From Theodoxus fluviatilis (Eukaryota; Mollusca; Gastropoda; Cycloneritida; Neritidae), in NCBI GenBank assembly GCA_034096865.1, contig JAWQFJ010009809.1:165001-229000 (forward strand): 64,000 nt of DNA. The letters are read 5' to 3'. The translations under genes and the position numbers were made by a program. Shown in pieces: positions 21,941-58,037 of the stretch. A model generated the notes under the pieces. The model searched no databases. It saw nothing but the letters and a program-made list of their open reading frames with translations, and was not told the DNA's origin. How positions within the stretch are numbered: position 1 is the first letter of the stretch; every line of letters starts with the position of its first letter.

Positions 21941-22830
21941 TCGTTAAAGCGCTTATCTTTTACAAATGAAAATGCAGGTCATCTACACGCCGATCTTCCA
22001 AGTTCGCGCACGTCTATTTATAGCTGACGCGCGGAATACATTGTTGTTATATCGCAACGAAATCCATTGACAGGTGCTTTAGCGTGAAGGTGCATTGACC
22101 CGCATTTCCAATTTTGCAATGCAATGTATTCATACACATAATAAACCAATTCGATTTTCTTTCTCAGATTATTCAGACTTTCTCCGATTATTTCGACCGT
22201 AAGATAGCAGTGATTTGACATTCGGCGTCACCGTGTCATGTGACGGTGATAGTTTCGTCTGCAACTCGCACTTACGTTATGGTTGAAGTAGATTGATGTT
22301 TACTTCGTCCGCTGAATGCTGTCAAGACTAATGCTCGAATGAATGAAGTATGATTTCCTAATTTTTCAGGATTAATACAAATGTATATCAAATACATCAG
22401 TTCAATTTAATCGAGTCAATTAATCGAGTACATGTCCACTAGGTCAAAAATGTGTTGAGTGGAACGCAAGTCAGAAAAGTTACACTTGCAGTCTAAACAA
22501 CAAAATGAATGCAGTGTTTGTATTGAAAAATCAGGTCAATCTTTTCGTCGTTTGGTTCCACGACAAGAGTATGAAATCTTGTTTCCAGCGAGATTAGGAG
22601 CTTCTGCAAACATGGCTGACAACGGTCAGAATGGTTATAGTTGCTTGATTTTTTCCTTGTCAAAACTTGTTATACCTTCAGATTGTAACCACCATAAGAT
22701 TTTCTGCAACTTTTCAAAGCAAATCTAGCCTAAAAACCTACCAGTTATGCATCGTGTTATCAGGATTGACTCGTTGCTTGTAGAACGACGGTACTCGGTA
22801 GCAGTACCACACATGCACATGTCTGGTGTG
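21941..22830. other. Spacer with a terminal-repeat relative
   Basis: No gene recognised. 22262-22330 resembles the inner part of the left terminal region of the P-like element (15781-15860; shared TTGATGTTTACTT and CCGCTGAA). This suggests a second, more decayed member of that family. Confidence 0.5.
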
Positions 22831-22831
22831 A

Positions 22832-23215
22832 AGAGGCGCAGTGGCCGAGTGGTTAGTGCGCTGGACTTACGGTCGCTTGCGACTGGTGGGTACGGCGTTC
22901 GAAGCTGCGCGGTCCACAGTGTTGCATCCTTGAGCAAGGTGCTTAACTCGCATTTGCTTCTCCCCACCCGAGGAGTAAAACCGGGTACCAAATGGCCCTC
23001 TTCAGGGCTGCCAAAAACAGCCCTCCTCAGGGCTTCTCCCCAGGTCCTTCGGATGAGACCTTCATAAACCGAGGCCTAGTGTGTGATACGCATTCACAAA
23101 AACATAAAAAAATCGCGCACTATAAAGATCCTGACACTCATGGCCTCGACGGGTGAGTGCCGGCCACAGATAAAATACCCAGCATGCAAAAAAGTGTAGC
23201 AGTTTCACCAGTATG
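22832..23215 (+). mobile_element. tRNA-derived SINE with a conserved core domain
   Basis: The head GGCGCAGTGGCCGAGTGG resembles the start of a Leu- or Ser-type tRNA, including the A box TGGCCGAGTGG. A degenerate B box (GGCGTTCGAAGC) follows about 50 bp later. The block TCCTTGAGCAAGGTGCTTAA matches the conserved central domain known from metazoan SINEs of the V/Deu type. The element ends in a unique tail, and an (AAG)n tract and a (CTA)n tract follow. It does not fold into a functional tRNA. Confidence 0.78.
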
Positions 23216-23322
23216 TTGGTGTTGGCTACCTAAGAAGAAGAAGAAGAAGACATTGCGATGGGGCGTTCAAAAGGCTTCACGGCCTATATCTAGCCTCTCA
23301 ACTACTACTACTACTACTACTA

Positions 23323-23790
23323 ACATCTATAAAGTATAATACACTTCCTCCTCTGTGTGACTGTGTGAGTGTTAATTCAGCGTCTATGACATGCCAAAGG
23401 AAAACAAAACATGTCATAATAGGAGCTTTCCTGAACCTATCCATCATATTTTAAATATAAGGTCGATTGTTCCTGGGTCAATACCTTAGAAATGGATTTA
23501 CATGCTTTACAAACACTCCATCATAGCAATTCTCTAATGGCTCAGCTGGTAGAGCGTTCGTCTCTTGGTCATGCATGACCAGGTTTGATTCTGCGCTGAA
23601 ACTTTTTTTTCTTCTCTTTTTTTGGGAGGTTGTGGGTTCGAACCCGACCTGGGTTTTTGTGTTTTTATGTGTGTGTGTGTGTTTTCCCCCTCTTTTCTCG
23701 AGAGATTGCGGGGTCGAACCCGATCTTTTTTTTACATTTTTTTTAAATATGCCAAAACCTGGAGGTTCAGCGCCAGCGGTTTTTATTATC
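23323..23790 (+). mobile_element. tRNA-derived composite SINE, copy 2
   Basis: It has the same leader as 20081 and 40243. The tRNA-like head has an A box TGGCTCAGCTGG (about 23538-23549), a B-box-like GGTTTGATTC, and then GGTTCGAACCC motifs. The copy ends CCTGGAGGTTCAGCGCCAGC followed by GGTTTTTATT, the same end as copies 3 and 4. It lacks the body found in copy 1. Confidence 0.78.
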
Positions 23791-23794
23791 CTGC

Positions 23795-24380
23795 GTGTTA
23801 TTTTGTCGCGCTCAGTTTTATCACGGTTACGCACACCCATTCAATGTTTGCGTTTTCAATTTACACTGCAAGTACAACTACAAGTTGCCAGTTATATTTT
23901 ATCGTGACACTGACGCAGATATTGTACATTCTGGTTTTGTTATAGTGTTATTTTCTCAGACGTAGCATTTTATCACCGCTCATAACACATGCAGGGTCAC
24001 TTTTTACAAGTTTTGTCCGTTTAGCTTAGATATAGTTTATTGCGTCACAAATGTAAATTAATGTTAGTATTTCCAACTTTCACAAAAATATAGGACCATA
24101 AAATATTGAATCAAGGGAAACAAATTATATGCCAGTACGCAATAGTCGACTTGTAACACTCTTGTCACGGCACGTGCATTTACCACAATACCTTTATCTG
24201 ACCCACTTCTACCATTTGCAGTAGCTAACCCAGCAGTTTTACAAAAATCTATTAATTTAAATCCATAACTATTAGTTCATCTGTGACACATAGTCACTGT
24301 ACTTTGCCTTCCTCTCCATCATCGCCTTCTCTCATCCTTCAAAACGTTCATCGCGAAAATTTAGCACAGCCGGAAACGAC
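23795..24380. other. No feature recognised
   Basis: AT-rich spacer with short uninformative open frames. Confidence 0.4.
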
Positions 24381-24384
24381 CCGA

Positions 24385-25340
24385 ATCTTCGCGCATGCGC
24401 AGAAGCACTTCTGCCATAAAATAGCACAGGGAAAGAATATTTCGCGACACCGGTCCAAAGTGAAGGAAATAGCGATGAAGATTGCCCATATCGACACGGA
24501 CATTTATTTCCTGACAGTTTGTACGGGGAAAAGAAAGGTATGTACGGATACTAGGGCAGACACGTTCACATAGCCTTTCACTGACGAAGGAGCCTACTTG
24601 TCTTGGCCCCGAAAGCTCTGGAATAAAAAAAAATGTTGTAGTTGGACAAAGGTCTCCATTACTTCTTTTCTACTCGCCTACGAGTCCAACACGGTGAACA
24701 CCGGCCTCCTGTTTTCAAGTTAGACGATGGTTGACACCAAGAACTGCCGGTGTGACGAAATGAGTTTTCTGCTGCGATGAGATTTCTGACGGACTCAGTG
24801 CGCATGCTGCGATGAAATTTCTGACGGACTCAGTGGACTGATTCAAAATCTTCCTTTGTTGACTTTTTGATGATTCCGGTGCGTGCTTTTTGGTCTTCAG
24901 AAAGTCCTTGAGTCTATTCATTCTTTCTGAAAACTTTGCCATGCGTTGGGGGTCCATGACAAAAAGAAATCGTTGGAAGAATGAAGAAATCTCATCGCGG
25001 CGGAAACTGGTGTCGCATGTTTGCGCATGCGCAGTGAGCCCGTCAGAAATCTGCGCATGCGCACTGAGCCCGTCAGAAATCTCATCGCAGCAGAAAACTC
25101 ATTTCGTGACACCGGTCCAAAGTGAAGGAAATAGCGATGAAGATTGCCCATATCGACACGGACATTTATTTCCTGACAGTTTGTACGGGGAAAAGAAAGG
25201 TATGTACGGATACTAGGGCAGACAGGTTCACATAGCCTTTCACTGACGAAGGAGCCTACTTGGCCTCGAAAGCTCTGGAATAAAAAAAATTTTGTAGTTG
25301 GACAAAGGTCTCCATTACTTCTTTTCTACTCTGGTTGGCA
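24385..25340 (+). mobile_element. Penelope-like tails, copies 2 and 3, around an inverted repeat
   Basis: Two copies of the ~230-bp unit seen at 14.3 kb (24452-24690 and 25112-25335) lie in the same orientation. Between them, 24757-24830 and about 25030-25105 are inverted copies of each other; they share the 12-mer TTTCTGACGGAC and its reverse complement. Both copies retain CTGACGA (24581-24587; 25243-25249) and GAAA (24611-24614; 25268-25271). The loop between the two halves is four bases longer in copy 2. Confidence 0.6.
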
Positions 25341-26700
25341 ACCGGGATCCAACTCCCTCCTCTCCCGAAGTATTCCCTTTACAGAAGCACTATTGCGCCC
25401 CGAGTTCGTCAGACAACGTTGTGGTGGGGTACAGGCAGTAGGCCTATTAGCCGTTTAGCCTCTCTTTCACGTGTAGTGAGAATTAAATTGACTTTCCTCC
25501 CGATTGTACAGCCATCGATTGCATGATTTTAGCAGTAGATTCCTTTCATGCAGTATCCGTAGTATACATTCGTGCACTGCAAATTCCTTTCTTAGTTTTG
25601 TAGCGTTGTATTAAGTTGAAGTTCTTTGTAAAGTAAGTTATGTCTAAATATCAAAGAGTAGTGATGCATTCCACCTATCCCCATCTCGGCATGTGAGAAA
25701 TCTTTAATATCCCAACAACTGTCTGGGAAGAAATCTCAAGAGAAGATATACATGTCAACGGTCAGACCTGCAGCTGGCTGGAGCAAAGTGTTTATAGAAG
25801 GAGAGGTAAATATAGTGCCTGTCCTACAGGGGACAAGCCGCGTCAGACCAGGCGTTGTTCAAAGTTCTTCATTCCGTTAGCTGAATTGTTCAGAGCATCT
25901 GAAGCTCTGGTTGACACCTGTTTGTGTCGGGATGTGCAAGTTATAGAAACCCCTGATTGGACTGAGGTTCTGGGATTGTCTCAGCTATGCAGAATGAAGG
26001 AGTGGAGCCAGAGGAAATAAGAGTCGGAGGGGGAGAGAAATTCGAGAGTGAAGGGGTCGGAAGGTGGTCACGGTTTGTGTCGTGTGCCCATGTACGCTGC
26101 CATGTAAGGAAGAAGAATAAAGCAGTTTGAAAAGTCACCGGCCCGACTTATCCTCTCCACATGCCATCCACGCTATAACATACATCATGCTCGACAGCCA
26201 CGCACCTACCACACCTCCAATCTGGATAATTTTGTATTTTATATGGACGTCTTGAGTCAATAGAAACTGCCCCCGTTCGAAAGTCACGTTTAAATGGGAA
26301 GGGAAGTAGAAGAGAGGACAGCACAATGTGCTTTCACTATGAAACAAAATGTTGATCTATACATGTACACACGAGACAACGTGCAGATCAGGCTTTCTGA
26401 ATATGCCAAGGAAGGGATATGTACAAATCACATCATGAGACAAATGAAACTCCAAAACAATATATTGCGGGAAAAACCTAGTTGACAAGAAGACGCCGCA
26501 GCAGATGACACGATTGACTTTGATGCATTGGGAGTTGTTTGATGTTCTTATCTGACTGTCAAATGATGCTCAGTTAGAAACTTTAAACTGTGCAAGCCTG
26601 GTATCAGCAAGCTATGTTCTGATCCATAAATGGACTTGGGTGGACAATTCTAACAGAGCAGCATGCTCACATTGGCAACTTTTCTCCAGCTTGAACCACA
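25341..26700. other. Spacer, possible retroelement end
   Basis: No coding region recognised. GAATAAAG near 26115, followed by a sequence change, could be a poly(A) signal of an unidentified retroelement or transcript. I cannot define its boundaries. Confidence 0.3.
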
Positions 26701-26755
26701 TGCATTACCTCAGTATCCTTTATGTTAAAGAGGAAAATATGTTTTTCACACATGT

Positions 26756-27064
26756 ATACACACACACACACATATATGCACACACATACATATATGCACA
26801 CACACACACACACATATGCACACACACACACACACATACACACACACATATATGCACACACACACACATATATGCACACACACACGCACACACACACACA
26901 TATGCACACACACACACACATATATGCACACACACACACACACACACACGCACACACACACACACATATATGCACACACACACACACAAACACACGCACA
27001 CACACACACACACACACTCACACACACACACATGCACACGCATACACACACACACACGCACCCG

Positions 27065-27095
<31 letters not shown>

Positions 27096-27104
27096 ACACA
27101 ATCA
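26756..27104. repeat. Long compound (CA)n microsatellite
   Basis: About 350 bp of CA repeats interrupted by TATATG and CG variants. Long His-Thr or Cys-Val frames on both strands are artefacts. It sits just beyond the probable 3' end of the ABC transporter gene. Confidence 0.97.
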
Positions 27105-27140
27105 GTTCACTGACATTTGAGGCAACTGAGTGGAAGCCAC

Positions 27141-27146
27141 TTTATT
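27141..27146 (-). terminator. Candidate poly(A) signal of the ABC transporter gene
   Basis: AATAAA on the minus strand (TTTATT on the plus strand), about 1.5 kb downstream of the stop codon and just before the CA microsatellite. The 27147-28644 interval would then be 3' untranslated sequence. It has no splice-framed coding sequence, but no transcript evidence is available. Confidence 0.45.
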
Positions 27147-28644
27147 CCTGTACAACAATCACATACAAGAATTGTGAACGTACACAACAAATTCTTGTAG
27201 ATAATCGAAGCATTTTGATCTTGAGATTAAGAATGATAACATATTTTCCTCTTTCTGGTCACTTAAAAATCTCCCCATGATCATCACATCTGTTATTGAT
27301 CATCACAGGCTGTTATTGAAAACTCAGTAACAGCCGCCTCTAGTAGCCAGAGTACAGTCTTCCAAAACAATACATTTTAGCAATCATTTGAGTGAAAATC
27401 AGCTTGAGATCTGCTTAGGTATGTCAACAAATTTTTAAAAAATGCTTTCTGTGGAAGCATCCTTACTTCATGCAATAATCATTATATTTACATAACACTG
27501 CATACATTAGTCACTGTATGTCACAGCAATTGCATTCTCTTCCCTTTGGAGAAAATAAACAACTAAAATTCACAGTGCATGAAACAATATGTCCCTGACT
27601 TTGTATTGAAACCAACAGTGGGATGTACATGTATATCACTTCAATACAAAAAAGTAAAAGAGAAAAGAGAGAAATGTGCACAGAATCACACAGCCTAGTA
27701 TGGGTATCACACTCTTGGTACATTCTACAAGAATAATGCATAATCTTTGTGATCCTCTTCCTACACGTTTCCTCTCCCGTTTCATATGGAAACCCTGAGA
27801 TAACGCAAACACATTCTGGGTTGGCTCGAAGTCAAGACAGACACCATGGAGCAAGATGCATGCAAATCAGTGAGAGCAGCAAAACATGAACAGCACACCA
27901 TCATCCTGAATGACTAAATCTGTCTCAGGCAACATCACACCTTTATGTTGAGTGTGCACCTGGTCTCCTATGACATGGTTCTCTCTGCCTTCACATCTGT
28001 CAGTGCCACAGCATGGCAGTCTGTCAAGTCTCAGGGGAGCAAAAGGTCAGACAGAGACCTGGTGAGAACAAATTCTGTGTGGCGATACCTCACAAACTTG
28101 TCCATTTGAGCCTCTGCATACATAAAGCATTTTGTAACTCACCAGAGTATGTCCATCTAAACACATCCGACCCTACAGACTAATACAAGTACTCCCCTTA
28201 AATCCTAGTAGTCTGTTTCTGTCTGTCAATGCCTCATGCATCTTAGGCCAGCCCAGCAGCCTTCTGTGAATGTAAATCTCTGTAAGTATATCTGTCTAGG
28301 CTTCAATCTTAGCAACTGCTGCCTGTAATTGTGAACCTTATAGAGCTTGTGTATATCCAAATTTGTTCTTGCTACATGTCTATTTATGGTCTGTATCCTT
28401 CTGATAAACCTTGCCTTTCCACAAATGTGAGTCCCTGTGTGCATATGTTCCTCTAAACCCTTTCCTTCCTTTCCTTCTTTGGATACAGTCACATTGATGG
28501 AGATAGTTTTCCTTTATCTCCTCATTCATGGGCTCAGTCTTCCAGCAGCATTTCATATGTCCCTGCAGGATTTCTTGCTGCTGCATGATTCTCCAGTGTC
28601 TGGTGGCACAGTTCTTGTTCAGATCTGTGGCATCAAGTCGACAT

Positions 28645-52465
<23,821 letters not shown>

Positions 52466-52667
52466 TTTCGGGCCTTTTCTTCTGTGACATGAAATACTGC
52501 ATTGTCTTATTCCTTGCACATAATCAAATGCCAAATCTTTCTCACCTAAGTCTGTCAGTCAAAATGACAGGGTTTCAATAGGCAAGTGGAAGTTCAGGAG
52601 CTGACAATGCACTCATGCAGGAGGGGAGACTCTTAATATGGGGCTGCCAGGAGCTGGTGATCTATAT

Positions 52668-52822
52668 CGTCAACGTGGTGGAAGGTTGAGAAAGCTCCTT
52701 TTAGGGCATGCCCCCCCCCCAAAAAAAAAAACCACAACAAACAAACAAAAAACAAACAAAAAACAAAAAAAAAACAAAAAAAAAACATCCTAATAGGAGC
52801 TTTCTCAATCTTCCACCATGTT
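52668..52822. repeat. Inverted repeat around homopolymers
   Basis: TTGAGAAAGCTCCTTTTAG near 52687 and its complement near 52793-52812, within a ~30-bp inverted match, flank C10 and A-rich runs. This could be a small fold-back element upstream of ABCB8. Confidence 0.6.
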
Positions 52823-52892
52823 TACTACACATGTATGGCATAATCAGCTGGAACCCCTGGCTGCTGGGCTCCAGCAGGGCCCTACTCCAGTA

Positions 52893-53022
52893 GCTCAGCC
52901 AGGGGTGGCCCTAAGCAGCCAGGGGTGGCCCTAAGCAGCCAGGGGTGGCCCTAAGCAGCCAGGGGTGGCCCTAAGCAGCCAGGGGTGGCCCTAAGCAGCC
53001 AGGGGTGGCCCTAAGCAGCCAA
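52893..53022 (+). repeat. 20-bp tandem repeat, ~6 copies
   Basis: Identical units of CAGCCAGGGGTGGCCCTAAG in head-to-tail order, following a segment related to the G+C-rich repeat of intron 10. Confidence 0.95.
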
Positions 53023-53107
53023 AGAGGACACTGAGGGGCATCAGGACAGGGTCAGATTATTCAGATCCAATCATACAACAGAAATGACTCATAAGAAATG
53101 ATAAAAT

Positions 53108-53263
53108 TAATTCTCACCTCAGCACCTGCAAAGAAACCTGCTTTGAGATACGTTTCATGTGTCTCCCACTCAGCCATGATGTTTTCAGTGTGACAGACTT
53201 GACAGGTTTGCAGGGAAGATGCCATCCCTGGTGACTCTGTCCTTGCAAACCCCAGGAGGTGTG
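53108..53263 (-). other. Candidate upstream ABCB8 exon
   Basis: A minus-strand open segment lies between a good acceptor (TTTTTTTACAG) and a donor (GAG|GTGAGA). It reads AHLLGFARTESPGMASSLQT onwards. If spliced to the acceptor at 52437, the phase does not match the exon 1 frame unless an alternative donor or acceptor is used, and it lacks mitochondrial-presequence character. It may be a 5' untranslated exon or nothing. Confidence 0.2.
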
Positions 53264-53716
53264 CCTGTAAAAAAATGCAAAATTTCAAGCAAAGCAAGAT
53301 CTGCAATACAGTAGTCCCTGTGACAAGCGGACACCCTTGGGGGGAGTGCAAAGGTGTCCCTACATGACAAGTGTCCCCTCATCAGAGAGATCTGATGACC
53401 ATGACAGTATGTGTCATTGAAACATGTGATTGACCTGAGACGTGATATGCAGGCGAACGACAAGAAGAGTCACAAATCAACCCATTTGACATGTTAAACT
53501 TAAAGGGTGAAGAACTTTTCCCCAGATATTTAAATTACAAGCAGACAGTCTTTGTTTAATTTACTCACACTCACAGTAAACGTAGAGCCACAACTCATCG
53601 CCTATAGGGAGCAAGGGGGTGGGTTGTAGGTCAAGATGGGCATGATGAGGCTGTGTGTGTGTGGGTGGAGGTTCTTGGGTGTGCGCTCGAGCGCGTGTGT
53701 TTGTGTGTGTGTGTGT

Positions 53717-53790
<74 letters not shown>
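53717..53790. repeat. (GA)n microsatellite
   Basis: GA tract of about 70 bp next to a short GT tract, upstream of ABCB8. Confidence 0.95.
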
Positions 53791-53791
<1 letters not shown>

Positions 53792-53869
53792 CACACCTAC
53801 TTATGCATGGGTGAGGGAGAAGAAGCCCCTGCAGGGGTTGTAGAGAGAGAGAGAGACACATGCCATTGA

Positions 53870-54671
53870 GCTACTATTTATCTATAGAGTTCAGCAGAAC
53901 ACACGGATTGGAGTGCCTGCTCTTGCGGCCAGAACAGCTGCAAGCAGTAGAGATTGATATTCTGCACATGTGTTGGTCTTTAGGAGTCAGACAAACAAAT
54001 TATTGTTGCTGCTCCCTCCCTTCCTCACAGGGAGGGGACAGGAAAATGTTTGGCAAAACTCCATCCGCGTATGTGTTTTGCAGGTGTCTGCTGGCCTCAG
54101 GTTATTTTGAGAATAAAACTGATCCATGCCAAGAACCCATGGCCAGACATGACAGGTGTCAGCTCTTTTGGGGGACTGGTAATCACAGGTACTACTGTAT
54201 TTACCACTGCAAAGAGGGCTCTGCCTGAGAAACAACATGCTGACCATACTGTTTCGATGATCAATTGTTAAAATGATACAAATATTATTTCAAAAGTTAT
54301 AGACACACAGTCAGACATTTCAGCTTATTCCATGCAAGATCAGTGATTTCCAAATTCCAGCAACCTTTTTTACCTTGGAGGCATGCTTTTGGTCTGTTTG
54401 TCTAGTCTCAAAACTCCAGACAACTATTGAAGCAAGCAGTTTAGCCATCCAGCACTTTATCAGTTGCGAGCTACCCAGTCATTGAACTGTGGAACTTGGT
54501 TGTAGCCATTTCCACATCAGTGACAACCCTATTATATTCTTTTAATAACTAGCCCGGCAGGTTAGTAAACCAAAACGCTTTTGAACACCCCTGTCAGTGT
54601 GAACATACTATATCTGACTTTTTCACACAAATGCAAATGCATACTTGTACATATGTGCTCACCCACATGTG

Positions 54672-54702
<31 letters not shown>

Positions 54703-54732
54703 ACACACTATTTGTACATATGTACATGCACA

Positions 54733-54774
<42 letters not shown>

Positions 54775-55551
54775 AAGCATCAATGCCACTAAATGGCTGT
54801 GTCCAAATCAAAGGGTGAAGTAATGCACCAATTTCAGAGATGTCCCTTATTGTCAGGGCCAAGCAAACATTGGCCCTCAAAACATTTCACTCCATCTCCA
54901 ACTGATACTCTCCAGCAACTGCAGTAGGTGGTCAGTTGTTTCCAAAAGACCGACTTGACACCACATGCCCTCAAGAACATATTAAGGCAGTCTTCATGCA
55001 GCATGATGGGGTCATCCAGCCCTTCCTTTTCCACTGATGAGATCTGAACAAAAGATTTGTTTAGGCAACCTGACATCCTCCATTCTCACTTCATGGTCCA
55101 CACAATGAAGCTGGTATATTATTTTGAGTGTTTCAATTCCTGGCAATTCCAATCCTCTCAATACTTGGTCTGCCCATGGACACTACCATGGTCTGCCCTA
55201 GTATTTCCTCTGATGCTGTAGATATAACTAAGTCAGACCTGTTCAAGCTGCCAAATATGTCTCCCATTGACAAGCCATATCTCAGCCATTCAGCAAGAAT
55301 GTGAGTGCAACAGCTCTGCATATAGCACAGGCTGTTTCTGAAGGTAGTCCACGCCCTTTCCACAATCTGGAAATGAGCCTATCGAAGGAGCTTCTGACTG
55401 GAAGATTCTGATTGAGATTCCCCTACCAAGTCAACTCGTGACAACTCCCATCATATAGCAATGAAAGTATCAACATTGTTTAGCACAGTTCCACTGATGG
55501 TGAGAACACGTTCTGACTCCTACTCCTGATGGAGCACTTCACAATTCTCTC

Positions 55552-55555
<4 letters not shown>
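53870..55555. other. Intergenic region between the two divergent genes
   Basis: No coding exon recognised. It contains (AC)n tracts at 54670-54710 and 54730-54772. It may hold the ABCB8 promoter, but no TATA or initiator element can be assigned. Confidence 0.4.

Positions 55556-55557
<2 letters not shown>

Positions 55558-55626
<69 letters not shown>
55558..55626. repeat. (CA)n microsatellite
   Basis: CA tract of about 68 bp between the divergent genes. Confidence 0.95.
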
Positions 55627-55627
<1 letters not shown>

Positions 55628-56371
55628 GTGCTCACACTCAGATGCGCACAGGAGGAGGAGGACTAGGTTTGGAACTGCGGTACGAGAGTGAGGGCGGGAG
55701 GTGGAAGGGAGAGGTACTGGGACGGTGGGAGAGAACATGGATCTAGAGAAGGAATGGTTCGATTGCAGCAGACGGAAGTGATTGAAAAGGTCATCGTGAC
55801 CATTGAGAAGAGCGGTGTGAAACTACCGTCCTATGATGGCTTATCCCGTGCGTCACGGCCGTCGTATGTCAGCTTGTCTCTACTTTAGACTTTACGCAGT
55901 GAGGCTCTCTGCTCTTACCGACGAGGGACTTCGTGTTTTATCAGTCCAGGACGAAGAAAATATTGGCTATTCCTGGAATAAGCTAGGAAATGCCGAAGAC
56001 AATTCATGTTTGGCCTATTATACTTTGGAGTAGATGTTGTCCTATTACTCAAAACTCACGACCTTCCGGCGGCTGATGGAGGTTGCCATTTTGAAATTCG
56101 AACACGTATATTTTCGAATCAATGGCAACAATAATACAACACATGTTAGGTGAAAGTACATAAAAATATTTAACTATTTATTATATGATAAATTGAGATT
56201 CATAAAAGGTTTTAATGGTATCAGACTATTTGTTTCTGTAAAAATGTTTTGGATGTTGGCTCTGTCTGATTTTCCCAAAAGTGAGACGATGCATTGGACG
56301 ATGTGAGCACGCCTTATTCACCACAACGTTGAAAACTTATATCAGAGTGACGACCAAGAGTTTAATCGATT
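55627..56371 (+). other. Region upstream of the PIP-box gene
   Basis: No confident exon. An in-frame TAA at 56363-56365 lies just before the chosen ATG at 56372, so translation cannot start further upstream in the same exon frame. Confidence 0.45.
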
Positions 56372-56878
56372 ATGACTAATAAGAATCAGCAGGATATGGA
56401 CTTTGATGATGACAGTAGAGAGAGTGCCGGTGTTCTCCAAAACAGCGAGGAGGTGAATCACTCTGAGCCTGATGCCGCCTCATCCGCCGAGTTGAAGACC
56501 GACGTGAATGAAAACGAAACCGAAAACTCGCTAGATACTGTGAAAGACTGCGACCAGAATCGTTCTGAGGACGACAGAGGAGATTGTGGTGAATCTCAAG
56601 CGACAACGCGATCTGATTCACTCAACAAAGTATATTTGCAAGAATCTGGCCAAGGCCAAGCCGCTCAACTTCCTCAAGGCAGCGCCGCTCAAAAGGATTC
56701 CGACCAAAATATTGCGGAATATTCATCGGACGACAGGAACACTAATCCTGCTGGTGAATCTTCAGCGAGATCGCGATCTCCTTCACCCATCGATGTAGAT
56801 TCGCAAGAACCTGATCAAGTCGTTCAAGGCAGTGCCACACCCGAAGAGATGGGAGGGAAAGCGAGTAAGAAATCAAAG
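56372..56878 (+). CDS. PIP-box gene exon 1
   Basis: 169 codons, acidic and disordered, with the SP-rich segment [13 protein letters not shown] near residues 133-145. It ends AAG|GTAAAC in phase 0. Confidence 0.72.
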
Positions 56879-57463
56879 GTAAACTTGTACATTTCGATTG
56901 TAATTTTTATGTACTTCTTCGTGTTTGCTATATGGCGAGTATCACACGTGTGGGTTACAATGTAGCATGTACAACAGTCGACGCGTCTAATGCGAGTAGA
57001 CCTTGCCTGAGAGAAAACTTCTTTCTGGGGAAATTGTGGTTGTACTTTCCCTGTGTATCGTACATAAAAATGATAAACCCTTTTTTAATTAAAGGAACAT
57101 TGTTGCTGCTGTTGCGCTCTTCTCTTGCAATATCCTGTCGTACGGGGGTTCTCCTAGCTTGCGCTGGGATGTCGAAGTTCACAAACGCTGGTGGTCGTTT
57201 TCGATAAACTTATTTGCAGTTTTCAGAAAGTATTAATTGATTAAATTACAGTTAAACATGATTTTACCTCTCTGTGGATTGAGTGATAGAATTGGTTTTG
57301 AATGATAATCCTTCTCCTGAATCCATGTCATCTCAGTGTACTAATGATTTAGACATGTATCTCTTTTGTTAATGAAAGATAAATGTCATGCCATTCCTTT
57401 TAAGTTTTATGTGTTTTCAGAAATCTTACAGTGACGGAGGTGAAAAAAATCTTGTGACTACAG

Positions 57464-57532
<69 letters not shown>

Positions 57533-57950
57533 AGAGAGAGAGTGTGTAGTGTGTGTGCATGCGTGTGTGTGTGTGTGCGTGCGTGTGTGTGTGTGGAGAG
57601 ATGTGGGTATTAGGCAGGCCCATTGACAAAGAGGGTTATAAAGACAACCTAATTACAAGACTGAAACATGATGCTGTCTTAAAATTAACTTTGAAAGCAG
57701 CCACATTTTATAGACATTGACATTGAGTTGTGCAATGGAGAGAAAGAGAGAGAGAGAGAGTGTGTAGTGTGTGTGCATGCGTGTGTGCGTGCGTGCATGC
57801 GTGCGTGTGTGTGTGGAGGGATGTGGGTATTAGGCAGGCCCATTGACAAAGAGGGTTATAAAGACAACCTAATTACAAGACTATGAAACATGATGCTGTC
57901 TTAAAATTAACTTTGAAAGCAGCCACATTTTATAGACATTGAGTTGTGCA

Positions 57951-58037
<87 letters not shown>

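Noticed and set aside
26667..27280. Long open frames (up to ~157 codons) of His-Thr or Cys-Val on both strands
   Set aside because: They are translations of the (CA)n microsatellite; all six frames stay open for the same reason.
53860..54228. Frame with LRPEQLQAVE as a possible RecQ-like helicase piece
   Set aside because: The similarity covers only about ten residues and no following helicase motif is present.
55133..55363. 76-codon minus-strand frame as the first ABCB8 exon
   Set aside because: It has no splice sites that connect in phase and no mitochondrial-targeting character.
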